Shown piece after piece: positions 38,256 to 47,645 of a DNA stretch of 64,000 nucleotides (within the stretch, counting starts at the first letter, position 1; each line of letters opens with the position of its first letter). A program made the translations under genes and the position numbers. A model generated the notes under the pieces. That model saw only the letters and a program-made list of their open reading frames with translations, had not been told where the DNA came from and did not search any database. This DNA is from Chloropicon primus (Eukaryota > Chlorophyta > Chloropicophyceae > Chloropicales > Chloropicaceae). The DNA lies in contig CP060758.1 in NCBI GenBank assembly GCA_023205875.1, forward strand, positions 558,001 through 622,000. The letters are read 5' to 3'.

Positions 38256-39566
38256 AGATGTCTCCATAGTCCAACACGGAGCGACTCTCCTGCTTTGGCT
38301 GGTCCAGATCAAAGTAAGCCCTCCGCTGGTGAGGCCTGGGCGGCTGCCTCACCGCCTCCAAGCCAGGGCTCGCAAAGGTCTGGCCGGCATCCAGGGAGGC
38401 TTGAAGCTCCTTGTACTCCTTTTCGTGCTCAGTGAAGGTCTCGTCGCTCAGGAAGTTCTCCTCGTAGATGTCCTGCAAAATTTTCCCTCTGATCTGTTCC
38501 AGGATCTCCGAGTGTTTGTTCGAGATGTGCTTCCTGGTGAAGTCGCTTCCCTTGAAGAGTTTCGTGCACAGCTTGCACATGAACTTGTTCCCGTCTATGC
38601 ACTGCACTTGGGTCTCCGTGTATTGCGCGATTTCTTTCTCCAACCTCTCTTTGCCCACGAGCTTGAACGCCTGGTCACCCTCAAAGACGCGCGTGTCCCA
38701 CTTCAGCTCGAGGTCTTTGAAGAACTTTCCGGCCCCCTCCAGCTCCTGCTCGGCGCCACCCAGATCGTCGGGCTTTGGACCTCTCCTCGTGTATGTCCCG
38801 TCCTTCCTGACTTTGAACTCGTTGAAGCCGAGCTCCTTCGCCCCATAATAATCAAGCCCGTGAACCTTCCAAGCGTACTGAAGGAGCTTGTCCAGCATTC
38901 CGTTCTTTGCATCCTCCGCCAAGGCCTCTGCCTCGTCGGCCGTCCCAATGTCCCCAAACACAGGATTCTTCTGGATGTTTTTCTCCTCGTCCAGCTTCGT
39001 GAGAAGCTTGTAAAGGAGGTTGAAGTCTTTCGAAGCCCGCGCAGGAACCCAGGCCGCTCTCGAGTGTTCCAGGGTTTGGTCCTCTCCCACCATCGTCTCG
39101 TCCCCCGCGTCAGAAGGACTCATTCCCAAGAACTCGCCCGCAGAGGACTTGGCTTCCGCCTCTCTCGCCTTCAGGGCCTCCTCTATGCGGACGGGGTCGT
39201 ACTTGCTTCTCATCTCCTCCGTCTCGCAGTGCTCTTTGAACCACACGCTCTTAGAGTTTCCAAGCTGCTTGATCAGGTACGCCTTGTACATGACCTCCGC
39301 CTCTTTGGGCCGCACGTTGTCCGGCTGCCGAGCCATGAAGTGCTTGAAGCTCAGGGGCTGCCCGCTATCCTCGCCACCCACACGGTGCGGACTCCTCTCC
39401 CTGTCGTCTCTACCAAACCTATCTGGACTCCGCCGTCCTCTTTCATACTCCCGTCCTCCACCTCCGCCCCTCCTGTACCCCACGGGTGACCTCGACCTCC
39501 CTCGGTAGTACCCTCCTCCCCTCTCCCTCTCCCTGTACCCCTCCCTCTCGCGCTCACCTGCCCTCA

Positions 39567-39567
<1 letters not shown>
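38254..39567 (-). CDS. ARS2/SERRATE RNA-processing zinc-finger protein
   Basis: 437 residues from ATG 39567. An Arg/Ser/Gly-rich N-terminus (1-65) precedes SFKHFMARQPDNV and WFKEHCETEEMRSKYDP, matching the ARS2 N-terminal helical domain. Then come LLQYAWKVHGLDYYG (ARS2: YLRIVHSLDYYN) and a C2H2 finger CKLCTKLFKGSDFTRKH, nearly the ARS2/SERRATE finger. ARS2 bridges the nuclear cap-binding complex to RNA decay, 3'-end and microRNA machinery. At 437 residues it is far shorter than the plant or animal proteins (about 700-870), having lost most of the central and C-terminal low-complexity regions. The C-terminus YGDI* abuts a CT repeat. Confidence 0.88.
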
Positions 39568-39604
<37 letters not shown>

Positions 39605-40020
39605 CACTCTCTTCGCCCAACAAAAACACAGGAAAGAAAAACTCCTCCACCCAAAAACACCCAATACGAATGCGATCCCAAAGCACAAGCCACGTAAGGT
39701 TCCCCTCCCTCCGCTTTCTCCGCCCCGTGTCCTCGTCCCGTGTCGTTCTCCCCTCCGCGTCAACACAAACCCTTCACGAGCGAGGCGGCTCCTCTCTCTC
39801 TCGCGCTCTCACTCTCTCGCCAGACGACGACGACGACGACGACGACGACGAGGAAGGGCGGCGAGGAAGGGCGGCGAGTGAGAAGGAGCGGAAGGAAAGG
39901 GTCTTGTCTCTTGTCTCTTGTCTCTTGTCTTCTCAAGAGGCCTTGACGTGTGGCGTGAAGGGACGGGTCTAGGAATTGTTTGTTTGTTTTTGTTTGATTG
40001 ATTGATTAGAGGGAGAAGGG
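39568..40020. promoter_or_regulatory. Divergent promoter region, ARS2 / anamorsin
   Basis: 453 nt with three simple repeats: the ARS2 leader GA tract, (GAC)n at 39822-39851, and four TCTTGTC units at 39901-39932. No ORF or RNA gene recognised. Confidence 0.5.
39571..39602 (-). repeat. (GA)n tract in ARS2 leader
   Basis: About 16 GA units on the coding strand, ending four bases from the ARS2 ATG. Confidence 0.9.
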
Positions 40021-40670
40021 ATGATGGAGTGTGTGATATGCGCGAGCGAGGACTACGAGTGCGTGAGCTTGGCGTTGCTGGAGTATGTTTCCGCAAGGTA
40101 TTCGCTCGAGGGGGAGAAGGCTTGCGTGATGACGGGAGGAAGCGCTTCACTGGAGAAGAGAGGGGCCGGGATGAGAGAGGCAAAGGTCGCCGGGGCTGTG
40201 GTGGTGGCGAAAGAGGTGACGGAGGACGTGGGAAAGATGGTGTCGGCGCTTCACGGGATGATGCTGCCCGAAGGAACCCTCAACGTTGTCCTGTTCCGAG
40301 AAGGTGTGGGACAGGAAGCTGCTGAGGCGGAGTGGAGCAACCTCAGACGCGCGGTCCTTCTCGCGGGCTTCACTGGTCTCGGTGACAAGCCCGAAACGAG
40401 TGGTATGCCCGCGAGCCTGCAGGCCGTCTTTGCGCCACAGGGCGGGGCACAGTCGATGAACGTTGTATCGTGCACCGCAACCAAACCCCAGTGGGCGCAG
40501 GGTGCGAAGCAAGGACTCCGTATGCAGCTGAAGAAGAAGAAGAAGAAGGCGGAGGAGGAGCCTGTGGCGAGAGAGGAGGTGCTCAAGGCCTGGAAGCTGG
40601 GGGGGGAGGACGAGGAATTGATTGACGACGACGTTCTGGTGGACGATATCGAGGTGAGGATTTTGTTGTT

Positions 40671-40701
<31 letters not shown>

Positions 40702-41089
40702 TTGCTCGACGGACAAACTGACTCGACGACGGTGCTTGTTCTCTTCTTCTTGTGATAAGCTGCCCAAGATGGTCGCCGTGGAAAACGTCCCGGGGGACGC
40801 CAAGCCGAAGAGGAAGAAGGCGTGCAAGAACTGCAGCTGCGGCAGGAAAGAGATGGAGGAGGCGGAAGAGAGGGCGGCGGCCTCTGGGCAACAGAACGCC
40901 AGCGTCGTGGACCTCGCCAACACAAACCTCACCAAGGAGCAAATCGAGAACCCGCAGTCGGCCTGCGGAAACTGCTCCCTCGGCGACGCCTTCAGGTGCG
41001 CCAGCTGCCCTTACAGGGGCATGCCAAGGTTCAAGCTGGGAGAAAAGATAGAGTTGACAACCAGCATGCTCGAGGCGGACGTCCTCTAA
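40021..41089 (+). CDS. CIAPIN1: Anamorsin / Dre2, cytosolic Fe-S assembly electron carrier
   Basis: Two exons, 40021-40653 and 40760-41089 (intron 106 nt, phase 0, containing an AG repeat; acceptor ATAAG); 320 residues. The N-terminal half is a degenerate methyltransferase-like domain, then a linker [15 protein letters not shown] as in Dre2, then two Fe-S motifs. Motif 2 is intact ([15 protein letters not shown], twin CX2C). Motif 1 should read CX8CX2CXC, but only ACKNCSCG is present; Asp stands where the first Cys is expected. Dre2 receives electrons from the diflavin reductase Tah18/NDOR1 for cytosolic Fe-S assembly. Family assignment is secure; effects of the missing ligand are unknown. 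Confidence 0.95.
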
Positions 41090-41173
41090 GGCCACCGCAC
41101 AACAACGAAAACCTTTTGTAAGATAAAATCGTGTTACAAGAATGAACGGCCTTGGGTTTCCGAAGGAGGAAAG

Positions 41174-41756
41174 CTACTTCTTGTCGCCCGCGCCATCCCC
41201 GAAAAGGTCCAAGCCAGCATACTTCTTGTTGAACTTGGATATTCTCTCGTCGTCGAGAATCATCGCACCTCCCTGCCCGTTCAGGTAGAAGGGGTGGTTC
41301 CCGGACCAGACGTCCACGACGTACTCCTTCTTCGTTCCCGAGACGGAGAACACCTCCTCCCCGTTGCAGATGACCTTGGAATCGTTGTGGAACTCCGGGT
41401 GGAGGTCCTTCTTGGCCGGGCAGCGAATCGAGCGTGGCCTCTTGGCACCCTACACGAAGAGCAAGCAAAGAAACAGAGGCAGGAGAAGCGGAGAGTCAGG
41501 GGAAACGCCCTTGCGAGGAGGAAAGAAAGAACCCGTGCCTTTCAAACAAACAAACAAGAAGAAGAAGAAGAAGAGGAGTCTCCGTCCGATCTTTCTCTCC
41601 CCAACCAGCCTCTCCTCTTTCTTTCCGTGTTTCGCGGCCAAGCGAGCCAAAGTGCGACGGACGGCGGCGCTGACTTACCCACTTGGGCGTCCTGCTCGTG
41701 GACGTGTTCGTCGCCGAGGCGTTCCTCGTCGCCACTCCCGTCAGCTTGCTGTGCAT
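41174..41756 (-). CDS. rpmE: Ribosomal protein bL31, organellar
   Basis: Exons 41679-41756 and 41174-41449 (intron 229 nt, phase 0, GTAAGT...TGTAG); 117 residues. The core KKDLHPEFHNDSKVICNG, then TKKEYVVDVWSGNHPFY and ISKFNKKYAGLDLF is bacterial-type large-subunit protein bL31. The Zn-binding cysteines of the C+ form are absent except one (CNG; SGNHPFY replaces CSNCHPFY), so this is a C-minus form. A nuclear gene for bL31 implies import into plastid or mitochondrion; the Ser/Thr-rich 26-residue exon 1 is short for a transit peptide. The upstream frame stays open for about 33 codons (to about 41860) without ATG, so another 5' exon is possible. Confidence 0.82.
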
Positions 41757-42090
41757 CTCTCCGTGCTCCTTCTTCGTCGCCGTTCCTCTGCCAAGTTGTG
41801 GATAGCGTTTTTGTGGCTCCTCGACGAGCCAGGCCGTACACTCTCTGGAGGATCAGATGAGGATCCAGGGATTGAGGGGGAGGAGGCGTGGGCTTGTGGG
41901 CTTGTGGGCTTGTGAAGGGAAGGGACATTACCAGTACCAGGGCGAGGCGTCTTGGTCTGGGAGGATCACCTCCTCACCACCACCTTCACTGTCGTAGTCG
42001 AAAAGAACAAGAAGAACAAGAAGAATCTTTGGTTTTGGATTACTAGCAGCATCATGATATCAACGCGCGCGAGAGGAATTTATTTTTTTT
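41757..42090. other. Intergenic: bL31 promoter or 5' exon, GR 3' flank
   Basis: 334 nt between two minus-strand genes. Tandem GGGCTTGTG units occur at 41890-41915. It may contain an unrecognised 5' exon of the bL31 gene (ATG at 41928 in another frame). Otherwise nothing seen. Confidence 0.35.
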
Positions 42091-43704
42091 TTACGCCGCA
42101 GGGGTGAGCTCCTTGGCGACCTCCCTCGTGACGTCTCTCATGGTGACGAACTCTTCCGCTGCCGTGGGGTGGATGCCGACGCACGCGTCAAAGTCGGCCT
42201 TGGTGGCGCCCATCTTGACCGCGATGGCGATGCCCTGCATGATCTCCGCTGAGTCTTGCCCGACCATGTGAACTCCCACAACCCTGTCGCTGGCACTGTC
42301 CACGACGATCTTCATGAACGACCTCTCCGTGCTGCCGGAGATGGTGTTCTTCAGAGGCCTGAAGCTGGAGGTGAAGATCTTCAACGTGCCGAACTTCTCG
42401 AGGGCCTCGTCCTCGGTGTAGCCGACGGTTCCGACAGGGGGCTGGCTGAACACGGCGGAGGCCACGTACTCGTGGTCGGGCTTCGTCGGGGTGTCGTTGA
42501 AGAGGGTCTTGGCCACAGCCATGCCCTCCATCAGGGCCACGGGGGTCAAGTTGATTCTGTCCGTGACGTCGCCGACGGCAAAGATGTTCGGCACGTTCGT
42601 CCTCGAGTAGTCGTCGACCTTGATGACGCCCCTGTCCGTCGTCTCCACGCCAACGTTCTCGAGCCCGAGCTCCTCCACGTTCGGAGCCCTCCCCGTGGCG
42701 TACATGACCTCGTCGAACCACTCCACGTCTCCCCCGGCGCTGGTCACGACTCCCTTCCTGCCGTCCTCGCCCTGGACGACCTCCACCGGCACGGTCTTTG
42801 GGGTGACTTCGATGCCCTTCTCGGAGATCTGCTCGGTGAGGAAATCCCTCACCTCCTCGTCGAACCCCCTGAGGATCTTGTCCCCCCTGAAGAAGAGCTT
42901 GACGTCCGCCCCGAAGGAGTTGAAGATGCCGGCGAACTCGACCGCAATGAATCCGGCCCCGACGATAGCAATCTTCTTCGGCATCACCGGCAGGTCCAGG
43001 GCGTCGTCGCTCGTGATCACCAAGTCCTTCCCGGGAATGTTGGGGACGAAAGGGAGGCCGCCCGTGGCTATCATGATGTTCTTGCACGTGAAGGTCTTCC
43101 CGTCCACTTCCACGGTATTCTTGTCGACGATCTTGCCGCGACCCTCGATGAGCTCCACCTTGTTGTTGTCCAAAATTCTCTTGTAGATGCCGGTCAGCCT
43201 CTGTATCTCGTTGTTCTTGCTCTCGATCAGGCTCGCCCAGCTGTGATTGGGCTTGTCGAACTTGTCCCAGCCGAACCCGTTGCAATCCTCGAACTCCTGG
43301 GCGAACTCGGACCCGTAAACCAAAAGCTTCTTGGGCACGCACCCCCTCAGGACGCAGGTCCCTCCGACGCCCCCCTCCGTCAGCGAAGCCTTGGTCGCGA
43401 ACGGGAGCTCCGCCACCGCCACCTTGGCCCCGTACGACGCCGCGAACCTCGACCCGCGCACTCCCCCACTCCCCGCACCGATGGTAAACAGATCGTAGTC
43501 GTACTCCCCCTCACCCCCGTTCCCCGCCTTGGCCGCCACCAGTGCCCTCGCCCTTCCTCCGACCTCCGACACCCTCAAGCTCCTCACCATACCAAGCAGG
43601 CCTGTCCTCCTAAGCAGGGGGGCACCATCCTTCCCCAAGTTCAACACCTTCGTCCCCCTCCTCGTCGTCGTCATCCGCGCACTCGCCCTCGTCGTCGTCA
43701 TCAT
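42091..43704 (-). CDS. GR: Glutathione reductase, plastid type
   Basis: 537 residues. An Arg/Thr/Ala-rich N-terminus of about 68 residues resembles a plastid transit peptide. The FAD-binding [14 protein letters not shown] follows, then the redox-active disulfide [13 protein letters not shown], which with [18 protein letters not shown] matches plant chloroplast GR. NADPH domain: [12 protein letters not shown]. The C-terminal interface has the catalytic His in [10 protein letters not shown]. It reduces glutathione disulfide with NADPH. All catalytic residues are present. Two ATGs are adjacent at the start (43704 and 43701). The leader directly upstream is a (GA)n tract. Confidence 0.96.
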   Translation of the reverse strand: MMTTTRASARMTTTRRGTKVLNLGKDGAPLLRRTGLLGMVRSLRVSEVGGRARALVAAKAGNGGEGEYDYDLFTIGAGSGGVRGSRFAASYGAKVAVAELPFATKASLTEGGVGGTCVLRGCVPKKLLVYGSEFAQEFEDCNGFGWDKFDKPNHSWASLIESKNNEIQRLTGIYKRILDNNKVELIEGRGKIVDKNTVEVDGKTFTCKNIMIATGGLPFVPNIPGKDLVITSDDALDLPVMPKKIAIVGAGFIAVEFAGIFNSFGADVKLFFRGDKILRGFDEEVRDFLTEQISEKGIEVTPKTVPVEVVQGEDGRKGVVTSAGGDVEWFDEVMYATGRAPNVEELGLENVGVETTDRGVIKVDDYSRTNVPNIFAVGDVTDRINLTPVALMEGMAVAKTLFNDTPTKPDHEYVASAVFSQPPVGTVGYTEDEALEKFGTLKIFTSSFRPLKNTISGSTERSFMKIVVDSASDRVVGVHMVGQDSAEIMQGIAIAVKMGATKADFDACVGIHPTAAEEFVTMRDVTREVAKELTPAA

Positions 43705-43705
43705 C

Positions 43706-43752
<47 letters not shown>
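43706..43752 (-). repeat. (GA)n tract in glutathione reductase leader
   Basis: About 22 GA units on the coding strand, directly abutting the GR start codon. Confidence 0.9.
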
Positions 43753-43754
<2 letters not shown>

Positions 43755-43999
43755 ATAAGGCGAAGTTAGAGTGTACTAACGTTACACCCTCAAATTCAAA
43801 ATCGATTTCAAACGTTACGGATGGGACAGGTTAACGGCCGAGCACTCGGTGGGGTCCTCTGTCTCTTGCTGCTGCTGTTGGTGTTGGTGTGTGTTGCCCG
43901 TTGTCGCAACGACCATCGGAAGGAGAAGGGACGGCTTCGGTTTCTCTCTTCTCTCTATTCTCTCTATTCTCTATTCTCTCCCCTGGCCAGAGAGGAGCA

Positions 44000-45109
44000 A
44001 TGCTGGTGACGTTGGGCGTGGCGTTCGTCGCCGCCCTCGTGGGCAGGACGGAGATGTGGAAGACGTTCGTGGCGAGCGTGGAGGGGGAAGTGGACTACGG
44101 CAAGGACTACGCCGTCGCCGTTGCGGTCGCCTTCCTGTTCCCCCTCGTGAGGTACGCGCTGGACAGAACGGCGTACACGGTGATGGCGAACCTCGTGGTC
44201 GTGCCGAGCGAGAGGAAGAAGCAGCTGAAGGCGCGGTCGAAGAGGAACTACAGCGAGGTCCTCAAGTCTCCCCCGCCGGTGCTTCGCAAGAGGAAGAAGG
44301 TTGGAGGGGTGCCGGCCGCCGCCGACAGCGAAGACCTCACGCAGGAGGAGCAGGAAGCGGTAGACGTGAGAGTGGAGAAGTTCAAGGAGTCGTGCTGGAA
44401 GGCCAGCGTGTACTTCTTCTTCTCGGCCTACGGGTTCGTGTTCATGCGAACCAAGCCCTGGTTCTATGACCGAGGTCACTTCTGGCACGGCTTCCACGAC
44501 GACGGGCCAAACTGCCAGTGGGATCACTCCTGCCCGAGCCTGTGCACGACGGACGACTGGCCCGGGTGTTCCACCTGCAAGTTCACCTTCGACGTGAAGC
44601 TCTATTATATTCTGGAGCTCGGCTACTACCTGCAGGCCATCTTCAGCTTGGTGTTCTGGGAGACGAGGAGGAAGGACTTCGCGGTCATGATGGGCCATCA
44701 CATCGTCACGATCATTCTGATCGTCTTCAGCCACTGGGGGAGATTGCTCAGGATCGGCACAATGGTGTTCCTGCTCCACGACGTGTCTGACGTCCCGCTC
44801 GAGCTCGCGAAGGCGAGCAGGTACGCCAACTTCGACCGCCTCACGGACGTGTTCTTTGCGTTTTTCTTCTTGGTGTGGATTCTGTCGAGGATCGTCTACT
44901 TCCCGCTGGTCATCATACGCACGGCCCTGTACGAAGTGCCCAAGTGTCCAAGGATCGAGTGGAAGAGGGAGTACTGCATGGTTGCCTTCGACGGCTTGCT
45001 GCTGTCCCTCTTCGCCATCCACGTCTACTGGACTTTTCTGATAGGCCGGATATTGCACAGAGCAGTGGTGGGCGGAAAAGTGAACGACGAGCGCGAAGAC
45101 GATACGTGA
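44000..45109 (+). CDS. Ceramide synthase (LAG1/TLC domain)
   Basis: 369 residues from ATG 44000. It acylates sphingoid bases with fatty acyl-CoA in the ER. An N-terminal membrane segment is followed by a basic linker, then the TLC domain (about 140-345) with the Lag1 motif MMGHHIVTIILIVFSH and HDVSDVPLELAKA; the paired His and Asp-x-x-Asp residues are the catalytic set. Helices are predicted throughout. Between the first TLC helices lies a loop with six Cys within 30 residues (NCQWDHSC, CTTDDWPGCSTC), suggesting lumenal disulfides. The leader has a TTCTCTCTA-rich run (43941-43980). Convergent with the PTPDC1-like gene (72 nt between stops). Confidence 0.93.
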   Translation: MLVTLGVAFVAALVGRTEMWKTFVASVEGEVDYGKDYAVAVAVAFLFPLVRYALDRTAYTVMANLVVVPSERKKQLKARSKRNYSEVLKSPPPVLRKRKKVGGVPAAADSEDLTQEEQEAVDVRVEKFKESCWKASVYFFFSAYGFVFMRTKPWFYDRGHFWHGFHDDGPNCQWDHSCPSLCTTDDWPGCSTCKFTFDVKLYYILELGYYLQAIFSLVFWETRRKDFAVMMGHHIVTIILIVFSHWGRLLRIGTMVFLLHDVSDVPLELAKASRYANFDRLTDVFFAFFFLVWILSRIVYFPLVIIRTALYEVPKCPRIEWKREYCMVAFDGLLLSLFAIHVYWTFLIGRILHRAVVGGKVNDEREDDT

Positions 45110-45181
45110 TTCTACTCGAAACACTTTTATAACCGAGAATACACAAAAGCGAAAAGCAATATACACAAAATACAAAGTCCG

Positions 45182-46971
45182 CTACCCACCAGCGCGAAGG
45201 ACGACCTCATCGCAGCATGCCACAGCCTCCACCGCGGAGAAATTGGGGACCACGCGGGAGGACAGCTTCAAGATGAGTTCAGAGAGCTTCACCCGTTCCC
45301 CTGTTTTCGATATGTCTGTTACGGCATCGCCACCCCCCTCCTCGGAAAGCAAGCGGGTCACCATCCATTCGAGAATCGCGTGCGTCGACTCGGACCTCTC
45401 TTCCGATTCCACCGTTAGGACTCCGCCATCCTGTGCAGTTCCGATGAGCAGGCCCGCGGTCACGGCGAGGGCGTAGATGGTGAGGGCATGCTGCCTCTGG
45501 TAGCGGTCCAGGAGGGCTTTCTTCGAACCTCTCCGCGAGGACAGGCTTTCTGTCAACAGTCTTTCAGTCGACTCGGGATCGAACCCGTCCGTGCGGATCG
45601 ACTTGAGCCATTCATCAATCAGCTGCAAAGCTTGAGAAAGGGAGACAAACTCGCAGCCCTGCCACTTCGAGCAGTGGATGTCCACTTCGATGTCAAGAAC
45701 TTCGAGGCTGATGAATCGCGTCTCTTCACTCAAGAGGCCGGACACTATCCGAGCTGCCTCGTCCGCGATGCTCTCCTTCTCCTCTTGAGACCTCCTGAGG
45801 CGGCACAAAGCCTGGGAGAGCTTCCACAGAACCTGCGGGTGGTGCTTTCTGCCCGCACCGTGGAGAAGGGTCTCCTGCCCGTGAAGGGCCGCCTCAAACG
45901 ACTTTTTGGGCGGGCTCGCACCGCTGCCCCAAGTCCGCTCGCGGCGCACTGCAATCTTATCGATTCGATCTGAAAGCTTCCCCGCGTGCGCGAGGGCTCT
46001 CTCCTTCTCCTTTCCGCTGAGCTTGGCTTTCACCGTCTCCAAAGTTCTACCGAGTTCCTCCTTGATGTGACTCAGAGGAAAGTGCTTGCACTGTGTGTCG
46101 AGAAACCTTGCAAAGTTGTTCACGAGCTCGATCTGAGACCTCGTCTCCACGGACTTTGGCCTGTGCTTTCTGACCAGCGCAATGGCCTCCTTTGGCGACA
46201 TCATCTCTGCGAAAACAAAGTAGCAAGCGATCGCCGTGCCAGTTCTGCCCAGCCCAGCGTGGCAGTGAACGAGGACGGCCTCTTTCCTCTTGATGTGAAA
46301 GTCCATCACCTGAACGACGTTGAGCGTGGAACCCATGCCGGGAGAGTGCATGTCGACGCTGGGGAAGGTGTAGACCGATATGCCGGCCTGGGAAAACGGC
46401 GTTTTGCGGCAGGAACAGGATTTGATTGATGTTGAAAGAGGGAGGCAACTCTCTCCAAGTCAGTAAGCCACCTCGAAAAAGGAGATCGGGGCGTCAACCA
46501 ACCAAGTCTTACCTTCATGAAGTAGTCCGGGTCGTAAGAGAAGCCCGTGTGCTTCAAAACCCCGGAGCCGCAGTGGGCGTGCTCTCCAATCTCTTGGAGG
46601 TTGAAGACCGCTCTGACATTCTTCGACAGCAGATCTTTCAGAGACTCCTCCCGCTCGATGATTGGCTGCTGTGGTCTCGCCGCAGCCACGATCGCGTCCC
46701 CAACCCAATTCGAGTGGATTCCTCGCACCGCGTTCTCCCCCTTCTGGGCGTAAGGGTCCTCCTTCTTGCAGGCCTTGCCCCCCTCGAAGAAGCACTGGAT
46801 TCTTTCCTTGAGAAGGAAGATGGGACCATGAACCAAGCGGTTGTCTTGTTTCGCCCAAGCAGAGGCCACCGGGGATGGGCCAGCCTCCCTCGAATCTCTC
46901 AGAGGCTTCTCCTCTTCATCGTCCCTCCCTTGTGCACCTCCCAGTCCCGTACAGGGAATACAGAAACGCAT
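45182..46971 (-). CDS. PTPDC1-like dual-specificity phosphatase
   Basis: Two exons, 46513-46971 and 45182-46387 (intron 125 nt, phase 0, GTAAGA...CCCAG); 554 residues. The catalytic domain follows human PTPDC1: SNWVGDAIVAAARPQ, VRAVFNLQEIGEHAHCG, FSYDPDYFMKAGISVYTF across the splice, then the CX5R signature VHCHAGLGRTG and KHRPKSVETRSQ. Cys and Arg of the P-loop are intact, so it should be active. PTPDC1 is linked to centrosomes and cilia in animals. The C-terminal 330 residues are helical and unrecognised. Start 46971 is the first in-frame ATG. Confidence 0.87.
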
Positions 46972-47645
46972 CCCCGGGTTGGTGCCCCTCACCAACAAGG
47001 CCAAGCCACAGGAGTCGTACTACCAATCCCACAGGAGTCCCTTGGTGTTCCCTCGATCGAGCTTGGGGACAACCCAAGCGGCCTTGGGATCCCCTGACAA
47101 AGGCTGGCAAGACACAACCTTGCAGTATTGGTTAGGTTGGGTTGGGTTGGGTTGGGCCAAGGGGTGAAGGAGTGAAGGAGTCCGATCTTCCTCTTCCCTC
47201 CCTTGGGATGGAGTGTCTGAAAGGTTTACACCTAGAAGCTCGAGCCGTAATCCACTTCAAGCTTGAAGCGGTACAATCGTAAAAGGCGCGGGAGAGGGGG
47301 AGAGAGGTGAGTGTTGGGACAGGAGTTTAGACCCAGGGGACGGCGTCGTGGGATCAGGAGGAGGAAGCGACGGGATAGGTGATGTCCCCCTCGTTCGATG
47401 GACCCCTTGGTCGAAAAGATGGGTGTCTTGTGAAGGGAGGACTGAAATGGTTTGGGTTGTTTGCTTGTTTTGCCTTGTTTTGTTGTTGCTTTGGTTGGGA
47501 TGGACAAAGGGAAAGGGAAAGGGGCTTTGAAGTTGCGACGGGTTCAGGTGCAGGGAGGGTTGTCGGAGACCAAAGAGACCAAGAGGGAGACATCTCCAAC
47601 GTCACGGGCGTCTGAGTTGAGGGGGAAGCGCGAGGGTTGGACAGG
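46972..47645. promoter_or_regulatory. Divergent promoter region, PTPDC1-like / MROH1-like
   Basis: 674 nt between divergent start codons. It includes a GGTT-rich run with four GGG tracts (see repeat at 47134) and TTGTTTTG-rich DNA at 47455-47500. No credible ORF. Confidence 0.5.
47134..47156 (+). repeat. GGGTT tandem repeat with G-quadruplex potential
   Basis: A short tandem array with four GGG runs separated by TT, preceded by TTGGTTAGG, on the plus strand. The pattern fits the G3-N2 four-run rule for an intramolecular G-quadruplex. Confidence 0.75.

Noticed and set aside
42256-43758. 500-codon plus-strand ORF opposite glutathione reductase
   Set aside because: Antisense shadow; ends in Ser/Leu dipeptides coded by the CT repeat.
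45565-45590. tRNA-like GGGATCGAACCCG
   Set aside because: Inside the PTPDC1-like coding sequence; no cloverleaf around it.
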